Shown here piece after piece: positions 33,708 to 41,994 of a DNA stretch of 56,933 bases. The stretch is taken from the NCBI GenBank assembly GCA_036394195.1, contig DASWFO010000158.1, positions 1-56,933 on the forward strand. The letters are read 5' to 3'. This stretch comes from DATJPD01 sp036394195 (GTDB lineage: Bacteria; Pseudomonadota; Alphaproteobacteria; CACIAM-22H2). Within the stretch, counting starts at the first letter, position 1; the number at the start of each line of letters is the position of its first letter. Below the pieces are notes generated by a model. It was given only the letters and a program-made list of their open reading frames with translations, did not search any database and was not told the origin of the DNA. Both the position numbers and the translations under genes were made by a program.

Positions 33708-34334
33708 TCACCGCTCGCGCGTCTGGAAGGGCGCGTTGTGCAGGAAGTGCCAGAGGAAATAGGCGGCGGCGGTGCGGTGGGGTCGCCACGCCTGGCTGAG
33801 CTTGATCAGGCGCTTCGGATCGGGCCTGCGGCGGAGCTTCTTCAGCCGCTGCACGGCGACCGCGAGGCCGAGATCGCCGGCCGGGAAAATATCCGGACGG
33901 CCGAGCGAAAACAGGAGATAGATCTCGGCACTCCACCGGCCGAAGCCTTTGACCTTCATCAGCTCGGCGATCGCCAGTTCGTCCTCCAGCGCGTGGATGC
34001 GCTCGAGATCGAGCCGCCGCTCGATCAGATCCAAGGCGAGGCCATGGATATAGGAGGCCTTCTGCCGCGACAGGCCGAGGGCGCGCAGATCCTCGATGGT
34101 CCGCGCCGCGACGTTCTCCGGCGTGAGCGGGTCGATGGCGGTGGTGAGCTTGGTCCAGATCGCCGCCGCCGACGCGACCGACACCTGCTGCCCGATGATG
34201 ATCCGTGCCAGGCTGGAGAACCCCGGCGGCCGGCTGCGCGGCGGCGGCAGACCGATCCTGGTCAGGGCCTCGGCGATGTGCCGGTCGGCGGCGGCAAGCT
34301 TCTTGATCGCGACGTGGTGCGGATGTCGGGGCAT
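33708..34334 (-). CDS. DNA-3-methyladenine glycosylase (HhH-GPD, AlkA-like)
   Basis: A 208-residue base-excision repair enzyme. The fold has SLARIIIGQQVSVASAAAIW (glycosylase helix), a helix-hairpin-helix MKVKGFGRWSAEIYLLFSLG, and the catalytic Asp in IFPAGDLGLAV. It lacks an iron-sulfur cluster and the AlkA N-terminal beta domain, matching the short Mag/AlkA2 group. Removes alkylated purines from DNA. It stands alone, divergent from the soe genes. Confidence 0.9.
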   Translation of the reverse strand: MPRHPHHVAIKKLAAADRHIAEALTRIGLPPPRSRPPGFSSLARIIIGQQVSVASAAAIWTKLTTAIDPLTPENVAARTIEDLRALGLSRQKASYIHGLALDLIERRLDLERIHALEDELAIAELMKVKGFGRWSAEIYLLFSLGRPDIFPAGDLGLAVAVQRLKKLRRRPDPKRLIKLSQAWRPHRTAAAYFLWHFLHNAPFQTRER

Positions 34335-34434
34335 GGCGGTGCTTCAGGTCAGATGCTGCGGCGCCGGTCGTTTGACCGTATCAGGAATTACTAATACAAG
34401 GACTCCGGCGACCGGGAAAGGAAACGACGACCAC

Positions 34435-37344
34435 ATGCGTGTCGATGCGGGGGCTGCCGACGCGGGCGCTGCCGAGCGGGAGCAACGGGCACGCCGCCAC
34501 GATGCGCGCCGGGAGGCGATCGACACCTCGCCCTCCGTGCATGACGAGGTCAAAACCACGACGTGCTACATGTGCGCCTGCCGCTGCGGCATCAAGGTGC
34601 ACCTGAAGAACGGGCGCATCCGGTACATCGAAGGCAATCGCGACCATCCGGTGAACCGCGGCGTGTTATGCGCCAAGGGCTCGGCCGGGATCATGCAGCA
34701 CTACTCGCCGGCGCGGCTCACGAAGCCGCTGCTGCGGGTCGGCGAGCGCGGCGCCGGCGAGTTCAAGGAGATCGAGTGGGACGAGGCGATCAGCCTCGCC
34801 GCCAAATGGCTCGGCGACATTCGGGCCAGCGACCCGCGCAAGCTCGCCTTCTTCACCGGGCGCGACCAGTCGCAGGCACTGACCGGCTGGTGGGCCAACC
34901 AGTTCGGGACGCCCAATTATGCCGCGCATGGCGGCTTCTGCTCGGTGAACATGGCCGCGGCCGGTCTTTACACCATCGGCGGCAGCTTCTGGGAATTCGG
35001 CGAGCCGGACTGGGAGCACACGAAGCTGTTCCTGATGTTCGGCGTCGCCGAGGACCACGATTCGAATCCGATCAAGCTCGGCCTCGCGAAGCTGAAAAGC
35101 CGCGGCGCGAAATTTGTTTCAATTAACCCCATCAAGACGGGCTATTCGGCAATCGCCGACGAATGGGTCGGCATCCGGCCGGGCACCGACGGTCTGTTCG
35201 TGCTGGCGCTCATCCACGAGCTGCTCCGCGCCGACAGGATCGATCTCGAGTATCTCGCGCGCTACACCAACGCGCCGTGGCTGGTGATCGACGATCCGGG
35301 CTCGGCCGAGGACGGGCTGTTCGCGCGCGACCTCACCGGCAATCCGCTGGCCTGGGACGTCGCGGAGGGCGCACCGGTGAACGCGCTGCTCGCCGACATC
35401 AAGCCGGCGGTGGTCGGCGAGTACCGGCTGCCCGACGGCCGCAAGGCGCGGCCGTCGTTTCATCTCCTCGCCGAGCGCTATCTCGACCGGCGCTATTCAC
35501 CCGATGAGGCCGCCAAGCGCTGCGGCGTGCCGGCGGCCACCATCCGCCGGCTCGCCGCCGAGCTGGCACGGGCCGCGTTCGAGCAGCAGATCGTGCTCGA
35601 TCAGCCGTGGACCGACTGGGCCGGACGCCGCCACGACACGATGATCGGCCGCCCGGTCTCGATGCACGCGATGCGCGGCATCTCGGCGCACTCGAACGGC
35701 TTCCACACCTGCCGGGCGATCCACGTCCTCCAGATGCTGCTCGGCGCCATCGACACGCCGGGATCGTTCCGCTACGAGCCGCCCTTCCCGCGCCCCTGCC
35801 CGCCGGCGGGCAAGCCGGCCGGCAAGAACGTCGGCCCCGGCCTGCCGCTGGGCGGCATGCCGCTGGGATTTCCGCTGGGGCCGGAGGATCTGCTGGTCGA
35901 GAGCGACGGCACGCCGCAGCGCATCGACAAGGCGTTCTCCTGGGAGGCGCCGCTCGCCGCCCACGGGCTCATGCACATGGTGATCGCCAACGCGTGCAAG
36001 GGCGATCCCTACCGCATCGACACGCTGTTCCTCTACATGGCCAACATGGCGTGGAACTCGGCGATGAACACCGCCGGCACGATGAAGATGCTGGCCGAGA
36101 AGGATCCCGACGGCGGCTACAAGATTCCGCGCATCATCTATTCGGATGCGTATTTCTCCGAGATGGTGGGCTACGCCGACCTGGTCCTGCCGGACACCAC
36201 CTATCTCGAGCGCTGGGACTGCATCTCGCTGCTCGACCGCCCGATCGGCAACGCCGACGGCCCCGCCGACGCGATCCGCCGCCCGGTGGTCCAGCCCGAT
36301 CGCGACGTGCGGCCGTTCCAGGACGTGCTGATCGAGCTCGGTGCCAGGCTCGGCCTGCCCACCTTCGTCGAACCGGACGGCCGTCCGCGTCACCCCGGCG
36401 GCTATCGCGACTACATCGTCAATCACGAGCGGCGCCCTGGCATCGGCCCGCTGGCGGGATGGCGCGGGATCGACGGCGACAAGACCGGGCGCGGCGAGCC
36501 CAATCTCGACCAGCTCGACCGCTACATCGAGAACGGCTGTTTCTGGAAATACGAGCTGCCTCCCGACCAGCGCTATTACAAGCACGCCAACAAGGGCTAC
36601 CTCGAAACCGCGGTGAAGCTCGGCTTCCTCGACCGGCCGGCGCCGATCATCCTGCATCTCTACAGCGAGCCGCTACAGCGCTTCCGCCTCGCCGCGCGCG
36701 GCCAGGGCCCGGTGCAGCCGCCCGAGCAGCACCGCGCGCGCATCGAGACGTATTTCGACCCGCTGCCGATCTGGTACGAGCCGTTCGAGACCGCGGCGAT
36801 TGCCACCGAGGAGTTTCCGCTGCATGCGATCACCCAGCGGCCGATGGCGATGTACCACTCCTGGGGCTCGCAGAACGCGTGGCTGCGGCAGATCCTCGGC
36901 CAGAACCGGCTGTACATCAATCGCGCGACCGCGGCGAAGCTCCGCTTGGTCGACAACGACTGGGTGTGGGTGACCAGCCACCACAGCCGCGTGAAATGCC
37001 AGATCCGGCTGATGAGCGGCGTCCAGCCGGACACGGTATGGACGTGGAACGCGATCGGCAAACGCGCGGGCGCCTGGAACCTGGCGCCCGACGCGCCGGA
37101 GGCGACGCGGGGCTTCCTCCTCAACCATGTGATCTCGGAGCTGCTGCCCGAGCGCGGCGGCTTCCGCTATTCGAATTCCGACCCGGTCACCGGCCAGGCG
37201 GCCTGGTACGACCTCAGGGTGCGCATCGACAAGGCCGACGCCGTCGAGGCGGGCGAGACCGCGCCGAAATTTCCCGCCCTGCGACGCGCCCCCGGCCTCG
37301 CCGCACCGCCGCCGATCCTGCGCTACGGCGCGGACCTTAAATGA
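34435..37344 (+). CDS. soeA: Sulfite dehydrogenase molybdenum subunit SoeA-like
   Basis: A 969-residue molybdopterin oxidoreductase of the DMSO reductase family. The N-terminal 4Fe-4S site is Cys 44, 47, 51 and 79 (CYMCACRC ... VLCAKG). The molybdopterin domains follow, with AHGGFCSVNMAAAGLYT, KFVSINPIKTGYS and ADLVLPDTTYLERWD, and a C-terminal dinucleotide-binding domain with LHAITQRPMAMYHSWGSQNAWLRQ. There is no twin-arginine signal, so it is cytoplasmic, as SoeA is; periplasmic relatives are exported. Length, the DmsB- and DmsC-like genes after it, and the sulfur genes before it point to sulfite oxidation at the membrane. ATG 34435 follows AAAGGAAAC. Another oxidoreductase of the family remains possible. 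Confidence 0.78.
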   Translation: MRVDAGAADAGAAEREQRARRHDARREAIDTSPSVHDEVKTTTCYMCACRCGIKVHLKNGRIRYIEGNRDHPVNRGVLCAKGSAGIMQHYSPARLTKPLLRVGERGAGEFKEIEWDEAISLAAKWLGDIRASDPRKLAFFTGRDQSQALTGWWANQFGTPNYAAHGGFCSVNMAAAGLYTIGGSFWEFGEPDWEHTKLFLMFGVAEDHDSNPIKLGLAKLKSRGAKFVSINPIKTGYSAIADEWVGIRPGTDGLFVLALIHELLRADRIDLEYLARYTNAPWLVIDDPGSAEDGLFARDLTGNPLAWDVAEGAPVNALLADIKPAVVGEYRLPDGRKARPSFHLLAERYLDRRYSPDEAAKRCGVPAATIRRLAAELARAAFEQQIVLDQPWTDWAGRRHDTMIGRPVSMHAMRGISAHSNGFHTCRAIHVLQMLLGAIDTPGSFRYEPPFPRPCPPAGKPAGKNVGPGLPLGGMPLGFPLGPEDLLVESDGTPQRIDKAFSWEAPLAAHGLMHMVIANACKGDPYRIDTLFLYMANMAWNSAMNTAGTMKMLAEKDPDGGYKIPRIIYSDAYFSEMVGYADLVLPDTTYLERWDCISLLDRPIGNADGPADAIRRPVVQPDRDVRPFQDVLIELGARLGLPTFVEPDGRPRHPGGYRDYIVNHERRPGIGPLAGWRGIDGDKTGRGEPNLDQLDRYIENGCFWKYELPPDQRYYKHANKGYLETAVKLGFLDRPAPIILHLYSEPLQRFRLAARGQGPVQPPEQHRARIETYFDPLPIWYEPFETAAIATEEFPLHAITQRPMAMYHSWGSQNAWLRQILGQNRLYINRATAAKLRLVDNDWVWVTSHHSRVKCQIRLMSGVQPDTVWTWNAIGKRAGAWNLAPDAPEATRGFLLNHVISELLPERGGFRYSNSDPVTGQAAWYDLRVRIDKADAVEAGETAPKFPALRRAPGLAAPPPILRYGADLK

Positions 37345-38075
37345 CCACGTACACGACCGGCCCCAAGAAACTCGGCCTGGTAATCGACCTCGACACCTGC
37401 GTCGGCTGCCATGCGTGCGCGGTGAACTGCAAGGAATGGAACACCGGCGGCCACTCCGCCCCGCTTCCCGACCACAATCCCTATGGGGCGCACACGAGCG
37501 GCGTATGGTTCAACCGCATCCACACCTTCGAAGCGGGCGACGGCGAGGACAGCCGCACGGTGCACTTCCCGAAATCCTGCCTGCATTGCGAGCAGCCGGC
37601 CTGCGTCGAGGTCTGTCCCACCGGCGCCTCCTACAAGCGCGAAGAAGACGGCATCGTGCTGGTGAACGCCGACACCTGCATCGGCTGCAAGCTGTGCTCG
37701 TGGGCGTGTCCGTACGGGGCGCGCGAGTTCGACGACGATGCCGGCGTCATGAAGAAATGCACCTTGTGCATCGACCGCATCTACAACGAGAACCTCGCCG
37801 AAGAGGACCGCGTTCCAGCGTGCGTGGCGACGTGCCCGGCGCAGGCGCGACATTTCGGGGATCTCGGCGACCCGAACTCGGACGTGTCGAGGCTGGTCGC
37901 GGAGCGCGGCGGCTACGACCTGATGCCCGAGCTCGGCTATAAGCCGGTCAACAAATACCTGCCGCCACGCCCCGGCCGCGGCGCCGGCTGCGCCACGGCA
38001 CCGGCGCCGCTGGCCCCCGCCGATGACAGCCTCCACCCGGTCCTGCGTTGGATCGACCGGGTCCTCTCGCGATGA
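37341..38075 (+). CDS. soeB: 4Fe-4S ferredoxin subunit SoeB-like
   Basis: A 244-residue electron-transfer subunit with four Fe4S4 motifs: CVGCHACAVNCKEW, CLHCEQPACVEVCPTGA, CIGCKLCSWACPYGA and CTLCIDRI...CVATCPAQA. It passes electrons from the molybdenum subunit to the membrane anchor. The ATG overlaps the soeA stop (ATGA). The last 60 residues (VNKYLPPRP, then PAPLAPADDS) are a tail found in SoeB/DmsB relatives. It is followed by a 197-base gap that contains a repeat and a terminator-like hairpin. Confidence 0.84.
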   Translation: MTTYTTGPKKLGLVIDLDTCVGCHACAVNCKEWNTGGHSAPLPDHNPYGAHTSGVWFNRIHTFEAGDGEDSRTVHFPKSCLHCEQPACVEVCPTGASYKREEDGIVLVNADTCIGCKLCSWACPYGAREFDDDAGVMKKCTLCIDRIYNENLAEEDRVPACVATCPAQARHFGDLGDPNSDVSRLVAERGGYDLMPELGYKPVNKYLPPRPGRGAGCATAPAPLAPADDSLHPVLRWIDRVLSR

Positions 38076-38095
38076 ATGAGCCGGTGCGAAATGTC

Positions 38096-38234
38096 TCCCT
38101 CTCCCGCTGGCGGGAGAGGGCGGCGAGCGAAGCGAGCGGGGTGAGGGTGGTTGGATCAACCCGACGCACGGTCGGAGGCCCCCCTCACCCTACCCTCTCC
38201 CCCCATCAGAATGGGTGGAGAGGGAAATTTTTTT
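38096..38234 (+). repeat. Diverged copy of the palindromic dispersed repeat
   Basis: The gap between soeB and soeC contains CCCTCTCCCGCTGGCGGGAG near the start and a mirrored CCTCACCCTACCCTCTCC near the end, with GCGAGCGAAGCGAGCGGGGT between. The arrangement of CTCTCCCG-type arms and a GGTGAGG inner part is that of the two better copies at 54006 and 56426. Here it has broken into an operon. Confidence 0.6.
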
Positions 38235-38236
38235 TT
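38193..38236 (+). terminator. Terminator-like hairpin between soeB and soeC
   Basis: CCCTCTCC (38193) pairs with GGAGAGGG (38217), extended inwards by CCCC/GGG pairing, and nine T follow at 38228-38236. This has the form of an intrinsic terminator, yet the next gene in the operon, soeC, begins 37 bases later. Expression of soeC may therefore be reduced or come from its own promoter. Confidence 0.6.
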
Positions 38237-38272
38237 GGAGCGCGGTCGCAGATGTCGTTGCTGCGCTAGCCC

Positions 38273-39238
38273 ATGCATCCCGCGCTGTCCGTCATCTTCT
38301 TCACCACCGCGTCGGGGGCCGGCTATGGCCTGCTGGCGTGGCTCGGCATTTTGGCGCCGCTACAGCTGATTCCGGCCGACCGCTGGTTCGGCCTGTCGGG
38401 GCTGGTGCTGGCACTCGCGTTGATCACCGCCGGCTTGTTGGCCTCGACCGCGCATCTGGGGCACCCCGAACGGGCGTGGCGGGCGTTCTCGCAGTGGCGC
38501 TCGTCCTGGCTGTCGCGCGAAGGCGTGATGTCGGTCCTCACCTACGTCCCCACGCTGGTCTTCGGCGCCCTGTGGATCGGCCTTGAGCAGAACACCGGAC
38601 TTACAGGCCTGACCGGACTGGCCGCACTGGCCGGGATCGTCGCCGCCATCCTGGCGATCGTCACCGTGTACTGCACGGCCATGATCTACGCGTCGCTGAA
38701 GCCGATCCATCAATGGCACAATGCCTGGGTCCCGGCCGGTTACCTGGCGCTGTCGGCAATGAGCGGCGCCTTGTGGCTGAACGCGCTGCTCCACCTCTGG
38801 GGCGCCGCGACGCCGGTTGTGGGCGTGCTCGCCGCCGCCACGGTCGTCCTGGCGACCTGGACGAAGCTGCGCTACTGGCGCTTCATCGACACCACTCGAG
38901 CCGCGTCGACGCCGGAAAGCGCCACCGGGCTCGGCGCGCTGGGCAAGGTGCGCTTCTTCGAGGCGCCGCACACCGAAGAGAATTATCTGCTCCAGGAGAT
39001 GGGCTATCGGATCGCGCGCAAGCACCGCCTGAAGCTGCGCCGGCTGGCCCTCGCCCTCGGCTTCATCCTCCCCTTCGTGCTGACCGTCTTGGCCTTGGCC
39101 ATAGGCGGCGCGGTCGCCATCGCCGCGGCCCTGCTCGCCGCCCTGCTCGCGATGATCGGGCTCCTCGTCGAGCGCTGGCTGTTCTTCGCCGAAGCCCGGC
39201 ACACCGTGACGCTCTATTACGGGGCGGAGACGGTCTAA
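38273..39238 (+). CDS. soeC: DmsC/SoeC-like membrane anchor subunit
   Basis: A 321-residue inner-membrane protein with about eight hydrophobic helices, of the DmsC anchor family, which gives electrons to the quinone pool. Recognisable parts: GYGLLAWLGILAPL, ITAGLLASTAHLGHPERAWRAF (conserved HLG-P-R), SSWLSREGVMS and ALIERWLF-like VERWLFFAEARHTVTLYYG at the end. The ATG has no clear ribosome site. It is separated from soeB by a repeat, though the genes before it overlap. A copy of its 3' end is found at 43109. Confidence 0.84.
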   Translation: MHPALSVIFFTTASGAGYGLLAWLGILAPLQLIPADRWFGLSGLVLALALITAGLLASTAHLGHPERAWRAFSQWRSSWLSREGVMSVLTYVPTLVFGALWIGLEQNTGLTGLTGLAALAGIVAAILAIVTVYCTAMIYASLKPIHQWHNAWVPAGYLALSAMSGALWLNALLHLWGAATPVVGVLAAATVVLATWTKLRYWRFIDTTRAASTPESATGLGALGKVRFFEAPHTEENYLLQEMGYRIARKHRLKLRRLALALGFILPFVLTVLALAIGGAVAIAAALLAALLAMIGLLVERWLFFAEARHTVTLYYGAETV

Positions 39239-39339
39239 GGCGCGCCTGCCAGTACGGCCGGCTCGGCGCGAATTGCGACGCTGGCCAACTCTGAACTACC
39301 TTATTCTGCAGACCACTCGATCGGGAGTTTGGTTCGGCG

Positions 39340-40269
39340 ATGACGCTCCTTCAACTGAAGATGCTGCGAGAGATTGCCCGTCAATCGCTCAATATCTCGG
39401 CCGCGGCAAAAGCGCTGCACACGTCCCAACCCGGGGTCAGCCGTCAGATCCAGATGCTCGAAAAGGACCTCGGGGTCCAACTCCTGGTGCGGCAACGAAA
39501 CCGCATCGTGTCGCTCTCGAAAACCGGGCACGCCATACTCGCCGCGGCGCAGGTGCTCCTAAACCAGGCCGACAACATCGAGCTCCTCGCGGAGGACGCT
39601 CGCGGCGGCAGCGCGGGAAAGCTTGTCGTCGTCACGACCCATCTTCATGCGCGCTATACGATTCTCCGCCCCTTCAAGACGCTGCAGAAAAAATACCCGG
39701 ACGTTCAGCTGTTCCTGTTCCAGGCCGATCCGGACGACATCCCCAAGCTGGTCAAAGACGGCGCGGCCGACATCGGCCTGAACACCAGCGACGATAGATC
39801 CGAGCAGCACGCCGGCGTCGTTTGTCTCAGCGGAAACATCATTCGCCGCAGCGCCATCATGCGCCGCGGCCATCCCTTGGCACGGAAAAAGCGTCTCACG
39901 CTCAACGACTTCACGGCTTACCCGTTCGTTGGATACAACCCGCGCTCGCGCTCCGGCAGCGTCATCGCAAGAGCCTTCGCGGGTAGCTCCGTTGCGCCCA
40001 GGTCGATCGTTCAGGCCAACGATTCTGACGTGATCAAAGCCTATGTCGCCGAGGGATTGGGGATCGGCGTCGTGCCGGAAATGATCCTGGGCCGCCGGCT
40101 CGATGAAGGTTTACACGCCATCGATGTGACCCACCTGTTCCCGCGATCGCACACCAACATAAACCTCCGGTCGGACATGCACCTGCGCAAATACGTCAGC
40201 GACTTTATCCAGATGGTGGCTCCATCCTGGACTCGCGGCGCCATACAGCGGGCTGTCGGGAAGACGTGA
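39340..40269 (+). CDS. CysB-like LysR-type transcriptional regulator
   Basis: A 309-residue LysR-type regulator. The helix-turn-helix is LNISAAAKALHTSQPGVSRQ, close to CysB/Cbl (LNVSATAEGLYTSQPG). The effector domain has TTHLHARYTILRPFKTLQKKYP (CysB: ATTHTQARYALP), ANDSDVIKAYVAEGLGIGVV and a C-terminal DFIQMVAPSWTR. CysB-type regulators respond to sulfur compounds. Its place after soeC and before a TauD-type gene fits regulation of organosulfur use. Confidence 0.88.
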   Translation: MTLLQLKMLREIARQSLNISAAAKALHTSQPGVSRQIQMLEKDLGVQLLVRQRNRIVSLSKTGHAILAAAQVLLNQADNIELLAEDARGGSAGKLVVVTTHLHARYTILRPFKTLQKKYPDVQLFLFQADPDDIPKLVKDGAADIGLNTSDDRSEQHAGVVCLSGNIIRRSAIMRRGHPLARKKRLTLNDFTAYPFVGYNPRSRSGSVIARAFAGSSVAPRSIVQANDSDVIKAYVAEGLGIGVVPEMILGRRLDEGLHAIDVTHLFPRSHTNINLRSDMHLRKYVSDFIQMVAPSWTRGAIQRAVGKT

Positions 40270-40301
40270 GCCGCTGCGCCGCCCTAGCCGGCGTCCCGGA
40301 C

Positions 40302-40355
40302 GCTATATTAAAATCGCATAATGCTATGACATTTTATTCTTTTACAGCATCGTGG
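40302..40355 (+). promoter_or_regulatory. AT-rich promoter region with LysR-type dyad
   Basis: Between the regulator and the TauD-type gene lies the only AT-rich stretch of the area. It contains CATAATGCTATG (40317-40328), an imperfect dyad of the CATA/TATG form within a TATTAAA...TTTTATTC context. It would suit binding of the adjacent CysB-like regulator in front of the dioxygenase gene. Confidence 0.35.
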
Positions 40356-40404
40356 GGCGGGCCTAGCTTGTCGGGGTCCGATCGGCGGACCCCGCGAGGA
40401 AGAT

Positions 40405-41259
40405 ATGAGCCAGGCAGTTCAGGACTATGCAATCACTCGCCTCTCGTCGCACACCGGCGCGGAAGTTATCGGCGTCGATCTCCGCCAGCCTGTGGATGAG
40501 GGGACCCGCGCGGACCTGAACCGCGCCTTTGTCGATCACTCGGTCCTGGTCATCCGCGACCAGAACCTGCGCGCGCCCGAATTTTTGCAGGCCATGCAGC
40601 TGTTCGGAGATGTCTTCCCACAGCACAATCCGCGGTTCCAGGTCCCGGAATGTCCGATGATCCACTACATCTCCAACCAGGACAGGTTCGAGGACGGCAG
40701 GGTTTACATTCCGGGCGAGGGCTACCATACCGACCACTCCAACGACGCCGAGCCGCCCAAAGCGACGGCGCTACATGCGGTGAAGCTGCCCAAGAGCGGC
40801 GGGGACACGCAATTCATCAACATGCACGAGGCCTACGAGGCGCTGCCGGAAGGCATGAAAAAGCGCGTCGATGGCCTCAAGGCTCGCCACGTCTATCAAA
40901 GCAGGCACAGCCAGCGAAAGCTGATGAGCTTGTCGGACGAGAAGCGTAAGGCCATCGCCGAGTTCGCCATTCATCCGCTCGTGCGCACACACCCGGAAAG
41001 CGGGCGCAAGGCGCTCTACATAAACCCGATCCGGATCGAGGAAATCGTCGGCATGGAAGACTCGGAGGCATTGCCTCTGCTGGACGAGCTGCTGGCGCAT
41101 TCCACGCAGCTTAAATTCGAATACCGGCACAAATGGAGACCGGGCGACGTGGTGATCTGGGACAATCGCTGCCTGATGCACAAAGCGAACGGGGACTACC
41201 CGGTCGACGAGGTTCGCTATCTCTATCGTCTGATGCTCAAGGGCGACGCGCCGGTGTAG
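40405..41259 (+). CDS. TauD/TfdA-family 2-oxoglutarate dioxygenase
   Basis: A 284-residue Fe(II)/2-oxoglutarate dioxygenase. The iron facial triad is visible: His 108 and Asp 110 (YHTDHSN), and a distal His in NRCLMHKANGDY, with the 2-oxoglutarate-binding Arg in VRYLYR near the end. The family cleaves taurine to sulfite, or phenoxyacetates to phenols, among others. Its position after the CysB-like regulator, and near sulfite oxidation genes, makes a sulfonate or sulfate ester a good candidate, but the residues do not prove it. Confidence 0.88.
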   Translation: MSQAVQDYAITRLSSHTGAEVIGVDLRQPVDEGTRADLNRAFVDHSVLVIRDQNLRAPEFLQAMQLFGDVFPQHNPRFQVPECPMIHYISNQDRFEDGRVYIPGEGYHTDHSNDAEPPKATALHAVKLPKSGGDTQFINMHEAYEALPEGMKKRVDGLKARHVYQSRHSQRKLMSLSDEKRKAIAEFAIHPLVRTHPESGRKALYINPIRIEEIVGMEDSEALPLLDELLAHSTQLKFEYRHKWRPGDVVIWDNRCLMHKANGDYPVDEVRYLYRLMLKGDAPV

Positions 41260-41315
41260 CCGGGCAGCAGCACGGCGCGGACTTCGTTGAATATCGAGAC
41301 AGACACGAGCGGCAC

Positions 41316-41891
41316 ATGACACAGCGGCTGATGACCATGTGGTGGAAGACGTCCGGGCCGGCGGACCAATTGGACCGCTGGCTGGACCGGAACTTGTGGG
41401 CGGCCCCCGGCGTCACGATCAGACGCTATCAGGTGGAGGGAACGACCGACGAACATCTCTCCTGGATTGAGCACGCGAGAGGGTTCGAGGCCGGTCTTTC
41501 CAAGTTCCAATCCGTTCTGTCGACCGCACCCGCGTCGCACGAGCGCTTTGCCTTCGACCTCGTGCTCGATGTCGGCGTATCGCCGGCGGCGCCGACCCCC
41601 TGGCTTTATATCGTGCATACCGACATCCCGGCCGACATCGTCGCGGACTACAACGCCTGGAACGACGGGGAGCACCTGCCCCGCCTCGTGACGGTCCCCG
41701 GCGTGGCGCGGGCGCGACGGTACGTCGCCGATGACGGCGTCAGCCCGCGCTACATGACGGCTTATGATCTCTCGATCCGGGATGCGTTCGAAAGTCCCGA
41801 GGGATTGAAGGCGCGCAAGACGCCGTGGACCGAGAAGATGCGCGCTTTGTTTCAGAACACTCGCCGCAAAATGTGCGCCCTTGCAACCTGA
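41316..41891 (+). CDS. Unknown protein with two ferredoxin-like halves
   Basis: A 191-residue cytoplasmic protein. The first half is a beta-alpha domain (MTMWWKTSGPADQLDRWLDR, LWAAPGVTIRRYQVEG); the second, PWLYIVHTDIPADIVADYNAWNDGEHLPRL-like, resembles EthD/DUF4286 ferredoxin-like domains, which have an EHLPR-type segment. Both halves may be copies of one fold. Not known in function. It follows the dioxygenase by 56 bases and probably belongs to the same operon; the TctC gene follows. Confidence 0.6.
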   Translation: MTQRLMTMWWKTSGPADQLDRWLDRNLWAAPGVTIRRYQVEGTTDEHLSWIEHARGFEAGLSKFQSVLSTAPASHERFAFDLVLDVGVSPAAPTPWLYIVHTDIPADIVADYNAWNDGEHLPRLVTVPGVARARRYVADDGVSPRYMTAYDLSIRDAFESPEGLKARKTPWTEKMRALFQNTRRKMCALAT

Positions 41892-41994
41892 TGCAAGTCA
41901 CGGACGCTGGATGTCGTCCGGCCGCGCCTTCAGGTCTCGGTGCTGACCAAGACTTCGCCGAGACTCCAAAAACCAAAGACTCCGGGAGGATAAA

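Noticed and set aside
34096..34434. Longer N-terminus for SoeA
   Set aside because: The extension lies over the AlkA-like gene in antisense and lacks a twin-arginine or other signal; ATG 34435 with AAAGGA before it fits the family length.
35497..36657. Open frame of 386 codons opposite soeA
   Set aside because: Antisense of conserved molybdopterin domains; composition of a shadow frame.
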